Shown here one piece after another: positions 58,353 to 64,000 of a DNA stretch of 64,000 nt. Each line of letters opens with the position of its first letter. Position 1 is the first letter of the stretch. Both the position numbers and the translations under genes were made by a program. Where the stretch lies: assembly GCA_029449245.1 (NCBI GenBank), contig JANATF010000023.1:1-64000 (forward strand). Direction: 5' to 3'. The notes beneath the pieces were generated by a model, which was not told where the DNA came from, did not search any database, and saw only the letters and a program-made list of their open reading frames with translations. The DNA is from Mortierella alpina. Taxonomy: Eukaryota; Mortierellomycota; Mortierellomycetes; Mortierellales; Mortierellaceae.

Positions 58353-61300
58353 ATGGATCAAATACCGCAGGACCTGTCCCAGGTACCCCAACCAACCGAG
58401 GACAACCTGACGGCCACTCTCGCCAACAGATTCCAGCATGGTCAGTTCTACACACGGATCGCATCCTCGGTCCTCATCCAGCTGAACCCTTTTCATTCAG
58501 GCAAGGCCGAGCTGTCCGAGAACATCCTGCAAGATCAGGTCCTGACATACAAGGATGGAGCCCGCCTTGTTGCTGGCAGTGGCCATAACCAGAGGATGCC
58601 GCCTCCTCATGCGATCGAACTGGCCACCAGTGCGTATCTGCACATGCGGAGGACAGGGCAGGATCAGTCCATTATCACCAGGTACAGTCTATTTCATCTC
58701 CAACTGCCCTCCCCCCCCCCCCCACACACACACTCCTTTATCCTTTTTTTGCCTTAATGGACTGGGTTTGTTATTTAGCGCCTCTCGTTTCTTGTGCGTG
58801 AACATGTTTGTGCTGTTGGCAGAGTGTTGTCTGACGAGGGCGTGTGTGTGTGTCTTATCGGGTCGGATATGAAACGCGCCTTATTGCCCAGATCCAGGAA
58901 CAGCGAATAAGACTCTGTGCAGCCGGGACGTTTGTCTCTCCGCCCTACACCACTCGAGCGGATGCACTCTCATCGTCTCCTGTTATTCAATCACCACTCG
59001 CTGTTGTGCAGCGGGTATACCTTCGTCCTTTTGGACAATGGTCGTCCTGTTTGCTGCAGAAAGCGTGGCTCACCTTTTTGCATCTGCAACAACAAGATTT
59101 TGGCGGATCCCATTTTTTTATCTCTTTTTGTTGACAAGCGTTGCTTCGGTCGGACAAAAATGAATAAACAAGGGAGAGGAGTGGGTGGCCGCGTTTGCTC
59201 TCAAATTTCTTATTTTCCCATGCTCCCACAGTACCCTCTCTAATATACCCACTTTCCCACTTTCCCATTACATCTCGGCTCTCTGTTTTTGATCTCGTGC
59301 AATGTAAATAGTGGCCAAAGCGGAAGCGGAAAGACTGAGGGAGCCCGCCAGGTGATTCGCCAGCTACTCGCCCTCAGCAGTGCCCCCAAGAAGGAGTCGC
59401 GTGTCCAGAACCAGATCCAAGCGGCTGGAATCATCCTCGAGGCCTTTGGCCACGCCAAGACCAGTCTCAACGACAATGCATCCCGTGTTGGCCGTTTCAC
59501 CGAGCTCCAATTCAATGAGCGCGGTCGTTTGCTGGGCGCCAAGATGCTGGACTACTTTCTAGAAAAGAAGAGGATCAGTCAGTCGGCATCCAAGCCCGAC
59601 GAACGCAACTTTCACATCTTTTACCAACTTTTGGCCGGTGCTACAGCTGAAGAAAAGACCCATCTGAGACTCACAGAGGCAGGAGGCAACGGTGCGACCG
59701 GGTCTTCGAGTGGCTTCAACTACCTGTCGTCAGCATCCTTGAACAAGAACAGAACGCTTCGGGGCATCGATGACGAGGCAGAGTTTTCAAACTTAAAGAC
59801 GGCGCTCAAGGTCCTGGGCTTCCAAAAGAAGCAGGTTGCACAGATCTTCCAGCTCTTGGCCGCGGTCCTTCACCTCGGTAACCTAACATTCATGGAGGAC
59901 ACGAGCCATACCAACGACGCCTGTGTGGTCCGGAATGTCGACAATCTTATCTTCGTTGCCGATATCCTGGGTGTTGATCCCGATGCTCTCCAAAACACCC
60001 TGACGTACAAGACCAAGATGATCAAGAAAGAGCTTTGTTCCGTGTTTTTGGATGCCGCAGGAGCCGAGCAGCAACGAGACGAGCTAGCCCAGGCGCTTTA
60101 CTCGCTCTTGTTCTCGTGGATTGTCGAGTTTTTCAACGTCAAGCTGTGCCACGATACCCCAGCCAACTTTATCGGCGTCGTCGACATGTTTGGATTCCAG
60201 CAGTATTCAACCAATGGACTGGACCAGTTCTGTGTCAACTATGCAAACGAGCGACTGCATCAATTCTTCTTGAATCAGATCTTTGAGGCGAGCCACGCGG
60301 ACTTTGAGCTTGAGGGCATTACTTCGATCCCCAGAATTCACTTCTTTGACAACTCTGCCTGTTTGCAAATGTTGGGTCATCAAGAACCAGACGATGGACT
60401 GATCGGGATCATGTCGAAACAGTCGAGCCACATCGGCCGCAAGACGGACGCCACGATGCTGGAAGCCTTCTCGAAGGAGTATGCTAAGCACGACTCGCTG
60501 ACCGTCACCCGCAACATGAATTCGTACCCGTCTTTCACAGTCCAGCATTACTTGGCCCCCGTGAGCTACACGGTTGATGGCTGGCTGGAGCAAAATGTGG
60601 ATAACTTGAGCTCGGACTTTGTGACCTTGTTCCGTGGAGGACCTGGAGCGACGCCGAGTATGAACACATTTGTCCAGGGATTGTTCACGGACAAGGCTTT
60701 GACCACCGAGTCTCATCCCCGCAATAACAAGAGCATTGTCGCAGCGCAGGTAAAAAATCTCTATATTATTTGCCCGACTCTTTTTGGCAACACAGGTCTA
60801 CTTTTCAGTGTGCGTCGATTTCTTTTTTTTTTCATTTTCTCATGCTTTCTTTGTTTTCACATCGAATCTATCAATATAGCAATCGATCAAGCCCAAGCGT
60901 GCCCCCTCGATGCGCAGGCCAAAGGCTGATCAGGTCGGGGCACCCACAAGGGCAAAATCCGAGATTGCGACCAACAAGAGTGGTCCGACTGCGGGTAAGG
61001 TCGTCTCCATGTCGGCCCAAATTCAGTCTGCATTGCAAGAGCTCTGCGATTCGCTCGAGGAAACCACTCCTTGGTTCCTGGTCTGTCTAAAGTCCAACGA
61101 GACTGGCATGCCCAATCACGTCGACTCTCTCCATGTCAAGTCCCAGGTTCGATCTCTGTGCCTGGCCCAAATCGCAGAGCGACTGGCCCTAGAGTACACC
61201 ATCAGCTGTACGCATCAGGAGTTCTTGGACCGGTATCTTGCATTGTATCTCAACTTGCTCGAGGATTGCCCCGCCGGTGCCACCACCCAGGCCAGGATGG

Positions 61301-64000
61301 AGATGGTCTCTGCGGATGAAAATTGGGCGCTTCAGGACGCGAGCGTGGGGCGGTATCGAATCTACCTTTCCGAGAAGGCATGGAGAGAACTTGAGTTCCG
61401 TCTCAAGAGTCTCGATTCTGAGAACAAGAAGGGCGGTAGTGGCAAGAAGGACGGTCTTGAACAGTCCACTTCTGCGATCGTGGGCGAGATGGGATTCCAG
61501 CACGCGTTCGGCGACCCCAACAACAACTCTATGGTCCTGGGGACCCCGACTAGTTTCCGTGGAGAGATCTTGAACATGTCAGAGGATGATCAGTCCATCA
61601 ACTCACAATCGGCCTTGGCAGCCCCACTCCTGTTGCAGCAGCAGCATCTTCAACAACACCAGGATATGCTTCAGCAGCAACAGCAGCAGCAGTACTTTAT
61701 GCAAGGACAAGGGCAAGGACAGGGAGGATACTACCCTGGGCTACACCCAGCACAGGCGTCCTTCATGGCCAATGAAAGGCTAGAAAATCGGTCGTTTTAT
61801 TCCGGAGACGACAACGCGTCTGAATACGACCCTTATATGCGTGGCGGGCTTGGAGGACCTGGTGGCGAGATGGGAGAACGATTCAACCGGTTCGAGAACG
61901 AGTCTGTCTACGGAGGGTCCGAGATCTACCGTCCCAACACGCGCATGTTTGGCGATGCTGAGAAGCGAGGCATGATGATGCACATGGATGGCACCTCCCC
62001 CGATGACGGAAATGGAGCCTCTGGGAACGACGACGGCGGCGGCGACGGCCTCGGCGGGAAAAAGGACGGCGAAGACGAGGAGGAGGAGAAGGAACCCATG
62101 ACGCCCGCGCGTCGGAACTGGGTCTTTGTGACGTATGCTCTCACCTGGTGGATCCCTAGCTTCTGCTTGAGCAAATGCGGCAAGATGGTCCGACCTGATA
62201 TCCGGATGGCCTGGCGCGAGAAGGTGGCGCTCTGTGTCTTGATTGGACTCTTGTCTGCGGTCATGATCTTTTATATGGTGGCTCTGGGTGAGCTGGTCTG
62301 TCCACATCAATATGTGTACACTCTTAACGAGCTCAGCGGCTACAACAAGGAGTCTGGCTCGCCCAAGACCGCCATTCGTGGCGAGGTCATTGACATGAAG
62401 GGGTTCATGCCTCAGCACAACCCCAGTATTGTCTCTGGGACCCAACTGCTAACGTATGCAGGTCTCGATGCCACGAACATCTTCCCGGTCCAACCAAGTG
62501 CTCTCTGCGACGGCACCGGTGGCTTTGGGTCGGCTTCGATTGATCCCTCAGTGATGATGCCGCCGGCTGCCACTTTCGATCCCAACTCGGCCTATCACGA
62601 CTTTAGGTCGTTCACCAAAGATCCGAGGGCGGATTGGTATTTCGAAAAGATGGTCTTCTTGCGTCAGTGGCGAGTCGGTTTTATCGCTTATGACCCCAAG
62701 TGGATCCAGCAAGAGGCTTCAAAGGATGGCGTCAGGAAACGATGGGCAGTCATTGATGACAATCTGTACGACCTAACAGATTATATCAGCAACGGAAGTC
62801 AAGGAACGATCCGGACCGCGACTAATGGAACCTCCACTGCGAATCGCTCCTTTATGACGCCCGAAGTCGTGCAGCTGTTTGCGACCAGTGCAGGACAGGA
62901 TGTCACCAAGCAGTTCTATAGTCTACCGCTGGAGGAAGGCACCAAGAAAGCCATGTTGATCTGCCTCCGCAATCTGTTCTTTGTGGGCCGAGTGGACCTG
63001 CGCACGAGTACCAAATGCCAGGTGTCCAACTACTTGCTGCTGGTGCCCTCGTGTTTGATCGTTGCCACGATTGCGTTCAAGTTCCTGGCGGCCCTCCAGC
63101 TCGGCTCTAAGCGTGAACCAGAGGAGCACGACAAGTTTATTATCCTGCAAGTCCCCTGTTACACGGAAGGCGAAGAGTCACTGAGAAAGACTCTGGATTC
63201 GTTGGCGGCGCTGCGGTACGATGACAAGCGTAAGCTCCTGTTTGTGATTGCGGACGGAATGATTATTGGATCCGGCAACGATCGACCCACGCCGAGGATC
63301 GTGCTCGATATCTTGGGTGTCGATCCTAATGTCGACCCTGAGCCGCTCAGCTTCTTGAGTTTGGGCGACGGCAACAAGCAGCACAACATGGGCAAGGTCT
63401 ACTCGGGACTGTATGAACACAATGGCCACGTGGTGCCCTATGTGGTGATCGTCAAGGTTGGAACCCCCACAGAACGTCAGCGACCCGGTAACCGAGGCAA
63501 GCGAGACTCTCAGATGATTCTGATGCGGTTCTTGAACAAGGTCCACTTCAATGCGGCAATGACGCCAATGGAGCTCGAGATGTACCACCAGATCAAGAAT
63601 GTCATTGGCGTGAACCCGTCGTTCTACGAGTACACGCTGATGGTGGATTCCGATACGGAGGTCATGCCGGATTCGCTTAACAGGATGGTCTCTGTGTTTT
63701 TGCACGACACCAAGGTCATGGGATTGTGTGGCGAGACCCAGATTGCGAACGAGAAGGACTCGTGGGTGACGATGATGCAGGTCTATGAGTACTTTATCTC
63801 GCATCATCTGGCCAAGGCCTTTGAGTCGCTCTTTGGATCCGTGACCTGTTTGCCTGGATGCTTCTGCATGTACCGTATCCGGACCCCGACCAAATCCGTG
63901 CCGCTGTTGATCTCGAACCTCATTATTGAAGACTATTCCGAAAACAAGGTCGACACCCTCCACAAGAAGAACCTGTTGCACTTGGGTGAGGATCGTTACC
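58353..64000 (+). CDS. Class V-type chitin synthase with myosin motor head, 3'-partial
   Basis: This membrane enzyme polymerises UDP-GlcNAc into wall chitin; its motor head helps deliver or tether it along actin. Exons are 58353-58681, 59312-60749 and 60880 to beyond the window, with introns of 630 and 130 nt; about 1630 residues are visible. Motor features: P-loop GQSGSGKTE (about 112-120; usual GESGAGKT), switch I NDNASRVGRF (about 163), switch II DMFGFQ (about 400). After a basic, Gln-rich linker and an acidic patch come a membrane segment (VALCVLIGLLSAVMIFYMV, about 1042), a cytochrome-b5-like region and another span (LLLVPSCLIVATIAFKFLAA). Catalytic motifs VIADG, VDSDTE and GEDRY are present. 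The QRRRW motif and the C-terminal DEK-type domain must lie beyond 64,000. Confidence 0.95.

Noticed and set aside
62440-62475. Possible intron (GCTAAC branch-like and GCAG)
   Set aside because: The chitin synthase frame reads straight through with plausible sequence and no donor upstream in phase.

Overview
The window looks like fungal nuclear DNA, most likely from a Mortierellaceae species (Mortierella, Linnemannia or a relative). The grounds are short GT-AG introns, pyrimidine-rich promoters, a chitin synthase fused to a myosin motor, a crypton-type transposon, and large NRPS genes that look bacterial in domain style but carry fungal introns. The genus is inference; the features are read from the sequence.

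Positions 1-35,570 form a nonribosomal peptide region. NRPS line 1 (1-13,222, + strand, 5' end outside the window) has at least four modules ending in a thioesterase. Its first adenylation domain here is full of single-base indels relative to a near-identical module 6.7 kb downstream. Behind it lies a shrunken ghost of a reductase-ending line (about 13,500-14,790). Next come a crypton (15,344-18,169, - strand) and about 2 kb of non-coding DNA. NRPS line 2 (20,272-31,160, + strand) has three modules and a terminal thioester reductase. Its first condensation domain is a chimeric stump. Downstream are a secreted alpha/beta hydrolase of bacterial style (33,320-34,285) and a second, more decayed reductase ghost (about 34,685-35,560). 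Introns sit at the same two places in almost every module, and whole exons have identical lengths (669 and 2526 nt), so the modules were duplicated after the introns were gained.

Positions 35,570-64,000 hold ordinary genes between repeats. They are a coiled-coil protein with a 7-nt first exon (-), a cluster of short repeats and inverted repeats (37.4-38.0 kb), cytosolic arginyl-tRNA synthetase with a GST-like N-terminus (-), a type I membrane protein (+), a repeat-rich spacer (44.5-49.5 kb) with a dispersed repeat family and a 37-bp minisatellite, a GPI-anchored wall-type protein (+), a MULE-transposase-derived zinc-finger/SWIM protein (+), and the first ~1630 residues of a class V-type chitin synthase (+), cut by the window end.

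How the genes work together: the two NRPS lines would each build a short peptide. Line 1 releases it by hydrolysis or cyclisation through its thioesterase, line 2 by NAD(P)H reduction to an aldehyde or alcohol. Dual epimerisation/condensation domains predict D-residues at defined positions. The right half is housekeeping and cell-wall biology with no evident link to the NRPS region.
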